Origin: Eurosta solidaginis
Lineage: Eukaryota > Arthropoda > Insecta > Diptera > Tephritidae
Assembly: GCF_040869045.1 (NCBI RefSeq)
Contig: NC_090319.1
Coordinates: 241,173,832 to 241,237,831, forward strand
DNA length: 64,000 nucleotides
Direction: 5' to 3'
Below the pieces are notes generated by a model. That model was not told the DNA's origin. It made no database searches and saw nothing but the letters and a program-made list of their open reading frames with translations. Shown here one piece after another: positions 12,917 to 24,198 of the stretch (position 1 is its first letter; the number at the start of each line of letters is the position of its first letter). The position numbers and the translations under genes were made by a program.

Positions 12917-13690
12917 GGCAGCCTCGGCTGCTCTCATCAGTCGCCTTTCTAAAGGCGACGTCGACGTGGTCCTTATCCAAGAACCTTGGGTGAACAACTC
13001 AAGGATTTGCGGATTGGCGGCCATTGGGTTTAAGCTCATCCGAGCTGCAGATGAAGGTAAAGTTAGAACCTGCATTTTAGTAAAGTTTGAGCTAAATATC
13101 TTTCTCTTACCTAATTATAGCAATGGTGAAATTACATCGGCCAGCTTGGCAAGCGAAGGCACCCAATTAACGCTAGCCTCCGTTTATATGCCTTACGATG
13201 CAGAGGAACTTCCTCCGCAAAAGACGGTAAAGGATGTGGTGCCCGACTCAAGCAAAGGCCATCTGCTAATCGGGACAGACGCAAACGCCCACCACGTGCA
13301 GTGGGGTAGTTCCGACATAAACACTCGCGGTGAGTCACTTTTTGATTACCTTTTAACAACTAACCTGGTAGTTTGCAATGTAGGTAATGAACCAACTTTT
13401 ATTACCAAAAACCGTAAAGAGGTTAGTAACCTCACTATTTGTAGCGAAAGTGTTTTTGAGTGGGTTAAAAAATGGCGTGTTCTTGAGGAACATTCCTTTT
13501 CAGACCACCGGTATATTGAAATAATGTTAGAGTTCTTGGTCGATCAGCCCATTGCGAGACGTAACCCACGTAATTCAAACTGGGAACTACATAATGAGCT
13601 GTTAGCAAGAAAACTACCAGCACTGCCCCCACAAAGCCCCTCATCAACGGAGGAGCTAGAGCATGCGAGGTTCCAGGGGGGGGACTTTTT
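12879..13690 (+). pseudogene. LOA-type LINE ORF2, AP endonuclease domain
   Basis: This is the N-terminal exonuclease/endonuclease/phosphatase domain of ORF2, which nicks target DNA to prime reverse transcription. LLQINLHKSKAA is the start and holds the first metal-site Asn. VVLIQEPWV supplies the catalytic Glu. LLIGTDANAHHVQWGS corresponds to the GDFNAH block, with Asp-Ala-Asn-Ala in place of the usual form. FSDHRYIEI is the terminal SDH motif. The domain reads openly to about 13670 and then ends at a MITE. The linker that normally joins endonuclease to reverse transcriptase is missing. The ATG at 12879 overlaps the ORF1 end. Confidence 0.8.
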
Positions 13691-13907
13691 GTTGTATTGA
13701 CTGTAATGAAGTATATAATACTAATCTACATAGCAGTTTCTTATCACTAAACGGATTTTTACTAATTTTTAATTTTTCTTGCAGGGGGGAAATATATGTA
13801 ATAATAACGTAAAAAAGCAAGAAAAATTTTAATTTAGTAAAAATCCGCTGTGTGATAAGAAACTACTATGTAGATTAGTATTATATACTTTATTACAGTC
13901 AATACAA
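13691..13907. mobile_element. Hairpin MITE inside the LOA LINE
   Basis: This ~217-bp element is almost one long hairpin. The left arm begins TTGTATTGACTGTAATGAAG and the right arm ends with its near complement, TTACAGTCAATACAA. Each arm is about 90 bp, ending inwards at TTTTTCTTGC and GCAAGAAAAA, with a ~35-base loop (13782-13816). The arms differ at a few positions. No coding capacity. Superfamily unknown; I could not define a target duplication because the flanking LINE sequence has been lost. Confidence 0.85.
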
Positions 13908-16363
13908 AATGAATGGTATCTGGACCAGCACAGAAGGGGAAACCCTAGAGCTGCTCCTGGACACACATTTCCCGGGGGATATGACCAACGTACCGGAAGT
14001 ACCTGCAGCAAACCAAGCTGTGAATATACCCATCACTGAGGAGAGGGTGAGGTGGGCAGTTAAAAGTTTTAAACATTTTAAGGCTGCTGGACCAGACGGG
14101 ATTGTCCCCGCTTAATTTATCTACTCTTTGGAGTTATCAGCCAACTGGCTGCGGCACATATATACCGCTTGTTTGGCTCTGAACTATATTCCGTGTGCAT
14201 GGAGGAGCGCCACGGTCATATTCATTCCTAAAGCAGGCAAAGCCTCTCACTACGAGCCGAACGACAATAGACCTATCAGTCTTTCATCCTTCGTACTCAA
14301 GACCCTAGAGAGAATAGTTAGCGATTTTCTCACTACAAACATTGATAGGAACCTCATTTCGGGCTATCAACACGCGCACACCAAAGGTAAATCTGCGGAG
14401 ACTGCGCTACACAGCCTAGTCTCTACTATAGAAACATCCTTGTTCGAAAAGGATTATTGTCTTGTGGCCTTCCTAGACATTGAAGGAGCATTCAACAATA
14501 TAAGTCCAGACACCGTTAACAATGCTCTAACTGGTCTGCATGTAAATGGACCCCTAGTGGGGCTGATTGATCAACTGCTCAGGGGAAGGAAAGTGCTTTC
14601 CTCACTGGGGAAGGTTGATATAACACGATTTGTCGCAAGGGGTACCCCCAGGGTGGTGCCCTTTCCCATCTACTATGGAACCTAACGGTAAACTCGCTAT
14701 TAAGAGATACCAGTTGGGGGAGCGGGAAGGTTGTGGCATATGCTGATGACCTAGCGATTGTCTACAGGGACAAGTTCCCTTAAACTTTATGCGACTTGAT
14801 GCAGGTAGTATTGCGAGAGGTCTCCCTGTGGGCTTCCCGATGTGGACTCGGCGTCATTTCCGATAAAGATGAGCTTGTCTTATATACCAAACGATACAAA
14901 ATACCATCGTTAAACCTACCAGAACTAAATGGGGCGCGCCTAAGCCTGGCAGATAAAGCCACATTTCTAGGCGTGGTTTTAGACAAAAAGCTGAAATGGA
15001 AGGACAACGTTATCCAGCGACAAAAGAAAGCGTACATTGCATTATATACGTGTAAAAGAGCCATTGGCAAAAAATGGGGACTCACCCCCAACATATGCAG
15101 ATGGATTTATACAGCGATTATCAGACCCATACTGCTGTATGGGGTAGTCGTATGGTGGCCAGCCTTGGGCAAGGTGTCAAACCTAAACTTTATGGGTAAA
15201 GTCCACAGATCCAGCATGATAAGCGGGGCTCTAAGAACAACGCCTAGCGAAGCTCTTCAGGCCATTCTTGACATCCTTCCATTGGATCTAGCTGGTCATC
15301 GAGCAGCGGAAACGTCAGCCCTGCGTCTAACGGAGTTGTCGTGTTGGAACAAAAAGACCACAGGACACTCAAGTATACTAAACAAATACAGTTTTCTTCC
15401 TCCTAGCACGGATCGCTGTGCGACCACAACAGTTGCGGAAACCAACTTTAAGATAAAAATACCCAGCAGGGATGCCTGGACGGAGTCGGATAAGTGCCTT
15501 GCTATGAGCAGCAGGATTTCCATATACACGGACGGCTCCAAGCTAAACGGTAGAGTTGGAGGTGGAGTATACTCAAGGGACCTTGACCTTCAGCTCTCAT
15601 TCAGACTACCCGACCACTGCAGTATATTCCAGCAGAAGTTGCAGCCATAACGGAAGCCGCAGCTAGGATAGGGACATACAATGTCGGCAAAGAAATTTTT
15701 ATCTTCAGCGACAGCCAAGCTGCCATAAAATCTCTTGGCTCCCACTCGTTTAATTCTGAACTAGCATTAAACTGTCGCCCATCTCTTCAAGGGATGACTC
15801 AACAGAACCGTGCACATCTCACATGGGTCCCTGGACATAGGGATATCGAGAGAAACTGCATTGCAGATGAACTCGCTAGGCAGGGTACAACCAGGCAGGT
15901 TCTTCCTGGACAAGAACGCTTAGGTATGCCCCTATCCACATACAAGCTAATGCTAAAAGAGCACATCTACCGTCAAGCCGACGAAAGATGGCTACAAACA
16001 CCGGGGTGTCGAACATCGAAAGAAACCTTGCCTAAATGCGATCCTAAAAGATCCCGTCACGTGTACAACCTAAGAAGGGATACAATTTCCACACTTGTGG
16101 GGGCACTAACGGGTCATTGCCTCATAGGTAGGCATGTAGAAAAGTTAGGAGCGCCTTATCGTCGTAGCTGTAGGAGTTGTAAAGAGGACGAGGAACAGGA
16201 AACGGTGGTTCACCTCATTTGCAACTGCCCAGCACTAAGCGGAGCACGGCAGCGCTTTGTGGGAGCTCCATTTCTTGATAATCTGAGCCAGGTTGTGGAG
16301 CATGACGACAAGGACCTGGTAACTTTCATTTGGCCCCCAAATTGGTTCGAAGAAGAAAGGTAA
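13908..16363 (+). pseudogene. LOA-type LINE ORF2, reverse transcriptase and RNase H
   Basis: Past the MITE the frame re-enters at GIWTSTEGETLELLLDTHFP. Reverse-transcriptase blocks follow: FKAAGPDGIVP near 14080, VIFIPKAGK and RPISLSSFVLKTLERIV near 14220-14310, FLDIEGAFNNI near 14470, and VAYADDLAIV near 14735, which holds the two catalytic Asp. RNase H is seen as ISIYTDGSK near 15515, FSDSQAAIKSL near 15710 and LTWVPGHRDIERNCIADELA near 15820. The C-terminus has CRSCKEDEEQETVVHLICNC near 16170-16220. A stop at 14113, and shifts near 14120, 14670, 14780 and 15640, disable it. Confidence 0.85.
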
Positions 16364-16440
16364 CGGTGTTTTCGTGGTATCACAACGGACCTAATACTAC
16401 TGGCCTAAGTGTGCCCTCGGGCAGCCACCCTAACCTAACC

Positions 16441-16706
16441 TAAAGAGGCCAAAGAAATCATCTCCAAAAACATTATGAGGAAATACGGCACCTGAGAGCT
16501 TAGCCGTATGTAGAAGAAAAGCCCAAAGAGGCCCTCAGTGATATCTATGTCGGACCTCAACTTCGGACTAGACTAGGTTAAACTCTTACCTATGCAAAAT
16601 CAAACCCGTCATACGCCTCTAATACCACTCTTTGTGAGGCGTCTTACCTGTTGGATGGGGCGAAGCTCTGCTAGAACAACAAAAACAGAGTTTGCTGCAA
16701 TTGCAG
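16441..16706 (+). pseudogene. Jockey-type LINE, decayed, part 2 (3' end)
   Basis: Right after the LOA element and its target duplication, the translation gives RLNSYLCKIKP near 16575 and, in another frame, TTLCEASYLLDG near 16620. These resemble the last blocks of Jockey-type ORF2. The piece ends in a CAACAAAAACAG-type tail. It therefore completes the Jockey copy that was interrupted at 10838. Confidence 0.55.
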
Positions 16707-17335
16707 ATTTTTGTTATTAAAAAATAAAAATTTCCTGCCTCCAGCATTAAGCGCCAAAAGCCAATACAAATGAAGAAATTTGACCAAAGAGGTGAAAAGG
16801 TTGTTTGTGGTTAACGAAACAAACATCGAGCACGCGAAAATGAAAATAAGGTTTTGTTATGTTTTGACAAAGATGCTGTCAATCATATACTTAATGAAGA
16901 CTTTTGCAATCAAAGTTCAACTTCGCTTAATGTCCTTAGTGATTTTTTTACAGTCAAAGAAATTTTTCTGAAATAAAAGAGTGCCTTCCTCGCCGCTGGT
17001 TGAACTTTTATTCTTATTTGCAACTTCATTAGATTTACCGCAATATATGTATGTGTATATGTAGGACTTTTACATAGGACTAGGCGGTTATTCCTTATTA
17101 CCATGTGGTTCTAAATGTTGCAAACCTTTCTGTGCACTTGATACTGTTTTAGTTTTTTTTTGTCGATGAAGTTTTAGCGTTTGCGTCTGTTGCAATTTGG
17201 CGGCAGCTATCTACATATTGTTAAGGCATTATTGCATAATACTTGTACAAAAAAAAAATAATAATAATAAATCACAAATAAAGGTATCATTGATTTGAAT
17301 CGCGGATCAAATCAAAAATAAAAAGCATTATGGAT
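16707..17335. other. AT-rich DNA, no gene seen
   Basis: Short open frames on both strands have no recognisable content. The stretch starts with the 20-base string also found at 8542-8561. Confidence 0.5.
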
Positions 17336-17339
17336 ATGA

Positions 17340-17630
17340 TAAGTGTGATATCTTCAGCATACACGTCATAATTACAAATAGAACCGACCACCTGCCACCA
17401 AATTTCAACTTTCGCTAACGCGCTAAAACTAAAGTGGATGGTTGGAATTTGGGGCGGATTTTTAAAGTACCTATTTTGGTCTCATCCTATTTTTCTTTCT
17501 ATCACCCGCTGAAGATAGCTGGTTGTGTGCGTCGCCATATTGAACATCCTGTCTTAACGCTGCCAAAACGCTAAAAAGTAGCCATCTTAAACATCCTATC
17601 AGGCAGTTGACGTACAAGATATCACACTTG
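17340..17630. mobile_element. Short TIR element (MITE)
   Basis: A ~290-bp non-coding element bounded by inverted repeats AAGTGTGATATCTT (17341-17354) and its complement within CAAGATATCACACTTG (17615-17630). The inside is more GC-rich than its surroundings. The flanks on both sides hold repeated ATTTGAATC/GATTTGA strings, so a clean target duplication cannot be defined. Confidence 0.6.
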
Positions 17631-17814
17631 TTTCACATACAGTCATAACAAGTGTTTTTTATTTGGATGCCGATTCAAATCACAAATTAAAAATATCTTT
17701 GATTTGAAAAAACAAAAAAAATTCGAATGAAAAATAAATTTTATTTTTGGATTCGTGATGCACTCAAATCAATATCACGCAACCCTCGGTGGTGAAGATA
17801 GTTTAGAAAATGTT

Positions 17815-17995
17815 TTTTGTAGCCTGGATCACCCCTCGGCAGTGGTTTGACAAACGCTCCAAGTGTATTTCTCCCATGAAAAGCTTATCAGCGGAAATTC
17901 ACCTGCCTATCTGATGCAGTTCGGAGTCGGCAGAACACAGATGCATACATACATTGTCCCATCGCTTAAATCTCCTCCGAAGTAGTTCGTACAAA
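17815..17995 (+). mobile_element. SINE fragment
   Basis: The body sequence matches the middle of the SINEs at 29.26 and 31.22 kb: CACCCCTCGGCAGTGGTTTG, GTGTATTTCTCCCATGAAAA and CAGTTCGGAGTCGGCA. The tRNA-like head is missing, so it is 5'-truncated and decayed. Confidence 0.65.
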
Positions 17996-18191
17996 GTATT
18001 TTTTATTGAGTAATTATATGAACTGTAATTATTAAAATAAGTAGTTATGCATGTATTTATATATTTTAAAAAGACATGTGCTGGATGCGCCACTGATTTC
18101 TTGCAGCATATGTAATTTTATGATCCATTGCTTCAAATGCCTTGATGTTTTTACATAACTAAAGGTTTCAATAGAGGGCTGCTAGTTAAGC

Positions 18192-18424
18192 TTAAAGCTG
18201 GAGGCATTGGTGCTTTATCGGTAACCGTATCGGTAACCTTATAACCGCTGATTCGACCAACCTTATGAGAATCAATGCAATCGATTATTGGTGCCGCTAA
18301 GGTCGTAACCGTAACATAGCCAACCAATTGGGTTTTGGTTTACCGTCGTAACGATAAACAGCTGATTACGTTAGGGATACGGATACAGCGATACGACATA
18401 CGGCACCAATGACTCCGGCTTAAA
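18192..18424. mobile_element. MITE with ~22-bp inverted ends
   Basis: The left end AAAGCTGGAGGCATTGGTGC pairs with the right end GGCACCAATGACTCCGGCTT. The ~233-bp element has no coding capacity. Further inside, GGTAACCG repeats give extra short self-complementarity. Superfamily unknown. Confidence 0.65.
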
Positions 18425-19343
18425 TCCATGCATAGTAATAGCTCCGACTCATAAGCAGTTTTTCATATAGATGAGTTTAACACATACTTATGCATTATGA
18501 GTAGATTGCACGTATTTTTATGGAGAATGGTAGAATGAGCGACACTAGCGCCATCTGATATTGAAAAGTAGCCAACTCCCCAATTTTGTTCCAAGCAAAT
18601 CATATGAAGAAGAATTTGACATTTGCTTTGGCTAAGGGTGTTGGCACACTTTGCAAGTGAAATAATTTTTCCCACTGGTTGGTAAATTTTCTAACATTTT
18701 TCACAATTAAAAACTGCAATAAAACAATCGAATACGACACAAAATATGTTAGCAAGTATTTTTGTTGTATAGGGATAATGTTTACAACAGTGCTTCGCGA
18801 AATTGTGTATGTGAATGGGCAAGGCGTAATAAACTTCAATTGCCAAGTCTGAAGTTCCTTCATATTTACAAAAGCAACATCTTGGTTGATTGTGGCGATG
18901 TTATTGGAATTCATAAACTTGTGTTATATGCATCTATATGAAAAATGTTATTGTACCGCGGCCTTAAGAGTTAGGCCTGTTACAGTATCTGTATCGAATA
19001 TGATCCGAAGTGAAGCGCAATAGTCTATTTAATTCTTCTGAAAATAATTTGCACGAACACTTGCCGACCAATCATGATAATGATCCCTCTATGTACCGGA
19101 GAAGCGTGCCAAGGTTGAACGTGTAAAACATTTTTCTTAGGTTAAACGCCGCAAATTCAGGCCTATGGTGGGGGTTTTCTTAATGTAGCAAATTCGTCTG
19201 AATGCTACCGGGTTTATCGCTGTGGCCAACTGAAAGTTGGGCTGAAATAACGAAATATATCGATATCCAACGTCTGGTGGCAAAAGGAGAGATATCGGAT
19301 GATCTGACTCTCCTGTCTTTACTTTGTTTAAGTAGGGGGACCA
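18425..19343. other. Unique-looking DNA, no gene seen
   Basis: A minus-strand frame at 18600-18914 (104 codons) has no domain I recognise and is not supported by any other signal. The rest holds no structure I can name. Confidence 0.4.
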
Positions 19344-20228
19344 TCCTCGATATCGAAAATTTCGAAAAATGAAAAAAAAAAATGCCATAATTCTATACCA
19401 AATACGCGAAAAGGGTTGAAACATGGTGATTGTATTGGTTTTTTGACGCAAAATATAACTTTAGAAAAAACTTTGTAAAATGGGTGTGACACCTACCATA
19501 TTAAGTAATAGATAATGAAAAAGTTCTGCAGGGCGAAATCAATAGCCCTTGGAATCATGGCAGAACTACCTCTCGTGGTATTAGATATATAAATAAAGCG
19601 ATACCCGACAGATGATGTTATGGGTCACCCTGGCCCACATTTTTGTAGATATGTCGAAAACGCCTTCACATATAGAACTGAGGGCCACTCCCTTTTAAAA
19701 CCCTCATTAATACCTTTAATTTGATACCCATATCGTACAAACATATCATAGAGTCACCCCTGATTCACCTTTGTGGCGATATCTCTAAAAGGCGTCCACC
19801 TATAGAACTAAGGCCCACTCCCTTTTAAAATACCCATTAACACTTATCATTTGATACCTATATCGTACAAACATATTTTAGAGTCACCCCTGGCCCACCT
19901 TTATGGCGATATCTGGGGTCCACCTACAGAGCTAAGGCCTACTCCCTTTTAAAATACTCATACCCATATCGTACAAACACATTCTAGAGTCACCCCCGAT
20001 GCACCTTTATGGCGATATCTCGAAAAGGCGTTCACCTATAGAGCTATGGCCCACTCCCTTTTAAAATACTCTTTAATACCTTCCATTTGACCCCATGTCA
20101 TACAAGCACATTCCAGGGTTACCCTAGGCTCATTTTCCTAAATGGTGATTTTCCCTTATTTTGTCTCCAAAGCTCTGAGCTGAGTATGTAATGCTCGGTT
20201 ACACTCGAACTTAGCCTTCCTTACTTGT
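19344..20228 (-). repeat. Family A repeat, copy 2 (truncated)
   Basis: This inverted copy starts in the middle of the family, at TCGATATCGAAAATTTCG, and runs to the standard end AGCCTTCCTTACTTG. It carries about four units of the ~130-bp tandem motif, with GGCGATATCTCGAAAAGGCG boxes. The half of the family with the CTCAGTTGAGCAGAGCTC end is absent. Confidence 0.8.
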
Positions 20229-20397
20229 TATTTATTAGTAAAGATATTAGTAAATCGCCTACACAGCTCGGTAGGTATTGAATGGTGAATCCTGGAGATC
20301 TCATAACAGAAATTGTTCAAGGTTTTTAATATGATGTAAGCCTTCAAACTGAATACAGAACTCTTGTGAACTGCATAAATAATTTAGAATGCGTCCA

Positions 20398-20577
20398 CAC
20401 CTCGGTTCAAATACCGCGCAAAGCAGCATAAAAAATTTAGAAAAAAAAGTGTTTTCAATTAGAAAACAGTTTTTCTAAGCATTAAACATGTAGGTTCCCG
20501 CCAATTTGTAGAGCAAATTGAACAAAAACACGACACAAATTGGAAGAGAAGGTCGATCTACATCTCCACGGAGGAAA
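20398..20577 (+). mobile_element. SINE remnant with internal deletion
   Basis: The parts GCGCAAAGCAGCATAAAA, TTCAATTAGAAAACAGTTTT, CCGCCAATTTGTAGAGCAAA and CAAATTGGAAGAGAAGGTCG follow the order of the full SINEs at 29.26 and 31.22 kb. The stretch with the CTCATCTGCC block is deleted. The box B region is degraded. Confidence 0.6.
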
Positions 20578-20599
20578 ATTTCGTCACTTATAAATTTTT

Positions 20600-22586
20600 T
20601 ATACTCAGTTGAGCAGAGCTCACAGAGTATATTAAGTTTGATTGGATAACGGTTGGTTGTACATATATAAAGCGATCGAGATAGATATAGACTTCCATAT
20701 ATCAAAATAATCAGGATCGAAAAAAAATTTCATTGAGCCATGTCCGTCCGTCCGTTAACCCGATAACTTGAGTAAATTTTGAGGTATCTGGATGAAATTT
20801 GGTATGTAGGTTTCTGAGCGCTCATCTCAGATCGCTATTTAAAATGAACGATATCGGACTATAACCACGCCCACTTTTTCGATATCGAAAATTTCGAAAA
20901 ACCGAAAAAGTGCGATAATTAATTATAAAAGACAGATAAAGCGACGAAACTTGGTAGGAGAGTTGAACTTATGACGCAGAATAGAAAATTAGTAAAATTT
21001 TGGACAATGGGCGTGGCGCCGCCCACTTTTAAAAGAAGGTAATTTAAAACTTTGCAAGCTGTAATTTGGCAGTCGTTGAAGATATCATGATGAAATTTGG
21101 CAGGAATGTTACTGCTATTACTGTATGTACGCTTAATAAAAATTAGCAAAATCGGAGAAGGACCACGCCCACTTTAAAAAAAAAAATTTTTTAAAGTAAA
21201 ATTTTAACAAAAAATTTAATATCTTTACAGTATATAAGTAAATTATGTTAACATTCAACGCCAGTAATGATATGTTGCAACAAAATACAAAAATAAAAGA
21301 AAATTTCAAAATGGGCGTGGCTCCGCCCTTTTTCATTTAATTTCTCTAGGATACTTTTAACGCCATAAGTCGAACAAAAATTAACCAATCCTTTTGAAAT
21401 TTGGTAGGGGCATAGATTTTGTGACGTTAACTGTTTTCTGTGAAAATGGGCGAAATCGGTTGATGCCACGCGCAGTTTTTATACACAGTCGTCCGTCTGT
21501 CCTTCTGCATGGCCGTTAACACGATAACTTGAGCAAAAATCGACATATCTTTAATGAACTTAGTTCACGTGCTTACTTGAACTCACTTTATCTCGGTATG
21601 AAAAATGAACGAAATCCGACTATGACCACGCCCACTTTTTCGATATCGAAAATTACGAAAAATTAAAAAAATGCCATAATTCTATAGCAAAAACGAAAAA
21701 AGGGATGAAACATGGTAAGGTAATTGGATTGTTTTATTGACGCGAAATATAACTTTAGAAAAAACTTTATAAAATGGTTGTGACACGTACCATATTAAGT
21801 AGAAGAAAAGGAAAAAGTTCTGCAGGGCGAAATAAAAAACCCTTAAAATCTTGGCAGGTACTACATATATAAATAAATTAGCGGTATCCAACAGATGATG
21901 TTCTGGGTCACCCTGGTCCACATTTTGGTCGATATCTGGAAAACGCCTTCACATATACAACTACCACCACTCCCTTTTAAAACTCTCATTAATACCTTTA
22001 ATTTTATACCCATATCGTACAAACTCATTCTAGAGCCACCCCTGGTCCACCTTTATGGCGATATCTCGAAAAGGCGTCCGCCTATAGAACAAAGCCCCAC
22101 GCCCTTTTAAAATACTCATTAACACCTTTCATTTGATACCCATATCGTACAAACATATTCCAAAGTCACCCCTGGTCCACCTTTATGGCGATATCACGAA
22201 AATGCGAACACCTATAGAACGAGGGCCCACTCCCTTTTAAAAATACTCATTAACACCTATCATTTGATACCCATATCGTACAAACAAAGTCTAGAGTCAC
22301 CCCTGGTCCACCTTTATTGCGATACCTCGAAAAGGCGCCCACCTATAGAACTAAGGCCCACTCCCTTTTAAAATACTCATTAACTCCTTTCGTTTGATAC
22401 CCATATTGCACAAACGAATTCTAGAGTCACCCCTGGCTTTCATTTGATACAAATGTCATACAAACTCATTCCAGGGTTTCCCTCGGTTCATTTTCCTACA
22501 TGGTTATTTTCCCTTATGTTGTAACCATAGCTCTCAACTGAGTATGTAATGTTCGGTTACACCCGAACTTAACCTTCCTTACTTGT
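20600..22586 (-). repeat. Family A repeat, copy 3 (full length)
   Basis: A complete inverted copy of about 2 kb, from TATACTCAGTTGAGCAGAGC to TTAACCTTCCTTACTTG. It shows all the family parts: an end hairpin (ATACTC pairing with GAGTAT), a (GTCC)n-like segment, GTGGGCGTGG boxes next to TCGATATCGA, and five to six ~130-bp tandem units ending in a GTTCGGTTACACCCGAAC hairpin. No protein is conserved between copies. Confidence 0.85.
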
Positions 22587-22825
22587 TATTTTATATTTCC
22601 CAATCGAAATTAAGTCGATTGACATTATTGCTTGTCATTTATTATTTTTAGACCAAGCATTTCGCGATTAATAGAACTCTGAAAATGTTAACAGATAATG
22701 CGATGGGTTGGGGAAGTAAAATTATTTATTGGCTTGAGACCAAATTATAAAACAAGGTCGGACCACCCTTATGCACATAAGTATACACATAAATAAATAA
22801 CTGGCAAAAGAAGGATAGGATAAAA

Positions 22826-24198
22826 ACAAGTTAGGAAGGCTAAGTTCGGGTGTAACCGAACATTACATACTCAGTTGAGAGCTTTGGAGGCAAAATAAGC
22901 GAAAATCACCATTTAGCAAAATGAACCTAGGGTTACCCTGGAAGGTGTTTGTGTGACATGGGTTTCAAATGGAAGGTACTAAAGAGTGTTTTAAAAGGGA
23001 GTGGGCCATAGTTCTATAGGTGGGCGCCATTTCGGGATATCGCCATAAAGGTGGACCAGGGGACTATTTAAAACGTAGTGGTCCTTAGTTATATAGGTGG
23101 ACGCTTTTTCGAGATATCGCCATAAGGGTGGACCAGGAGTGAGTATAGAGCGTGTTTGTACGATATGGGTATCAAATTAAAGGTATTAATGAGGGTTTAA
23201 AAAGGGAGCGGCCCTTAGTTGTATATGTGAAGGCGTTTTCGAGATATCGATCAAAATGTGGACCAGGGTGACCCAGAACATCATCTGTCGGGCACCGCTC
23301 ATTTATTTATATATGTAATACCACGGACAGTATTCCTGCCAAGATTCCAAGGGCTTTTGATTTCGCCCTCCAGAACTTTTTCATTTTCTACTACTTAATA
23401 TGGTAGGTGTCACACCCATTTTACAAAGTTTTTTCTAAAGTTATATTTTGCGTCAATAAAACAACCCAATTACCACGTTTCATCTCTTTTTTCATATTTG
23501 GAATAGAATTATGGCATTTTTTTTCATTTTTCGTAATTTTCGATATCGAAAGAGTGGGCGTGGTCATAGTCGAATTTCGGCCATTTTTTATACCAAGATA
23601 AAGTGAGATCAGATAAGTACGGGAACAAAGTTTAGTAAAGATATATCCATTTTTGCTCAAGTTATCATGTTAACGGCCGAGCGGAAGGACAGACGGACGA
23701 CTGTGTATAAAAACTGGGCGTGGCTTCAACCGATTTCGCCCATTTTCACAGAAAACAGTTATCGTCATAGAATCTGTGCCCCTACCAAATTTCACAAGGA
23801 TTGGTAAAGTTTTGTTCGACTTATGGCATGAAAAGTATTCTAGACATATTGTATGAAAAAGAACGAAGCCACGCCCATTTTGAAAATTTCTTTTATTTTT
23901 GTATTTTGGTGCACCATATCATATCATCACTGGAGTTGAATGTTGACATAATTTACTTATATACTGCAAAGATATTAAATTTTTGTTAATATTGGACTTA
24001 CAATTTTTTTTTTTAAAGTGGGCGTGTTTCTCATTTTTTGCTAATTTTTATTTTCCGCATATACAGTAATAGGAGTAAAGTTCCTGCCAAATTTCACCAC
24101 GATATCTTAAACGAATGCCAAATTACAGCTTGCAAAACTTTTAAATTACCTTCTTTTAAAAGTGGGCGGCGCCATGCCCATTGCCCAAAATTTTACTA
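22826..24198 (+). repeat. Family A repeat, copy 4, first part
   Basis: Starts at AACAAGTTAGGAAGGCTAAG and runs in the plus orientation until CCCAAAATTTTACTA, where copy 5 interrupts it. It continues at 26627 with TTTTCTATTTTGCGTCATAA, exactly where the uninterrupted copies continue. Confidence 0.85.

Larger units (their letters stand above)
10839..16440 (+). mobile_element. LOA-type LINE retrotransposon, nearly full length, inactive
   Basis: A 5.6-kb non-LTR element with ORF1, then an ORF2 with AP endonuclease, reverse transcriptase, RNase H and a C-terminal Cys/His motif. The 3' end is CCACCCTAACCTAACC, a tail I associate with LOA/Bilbo-like fly elements. It is flanked by an 11-bp target duplication, TAAAGAGGCCA, at 10828-10838 and 16441-16451. 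That duplication lies within a Jockey LINE, so the insertion is younger than the Jockey copy. Both ORFs carry frameshifts, and ORF2 is also broken by a MITE. RNase H after the reverse transcriptase separates it from most Jockey and R1 elements; the I clade remains an alternative. Confidence 0.8.
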
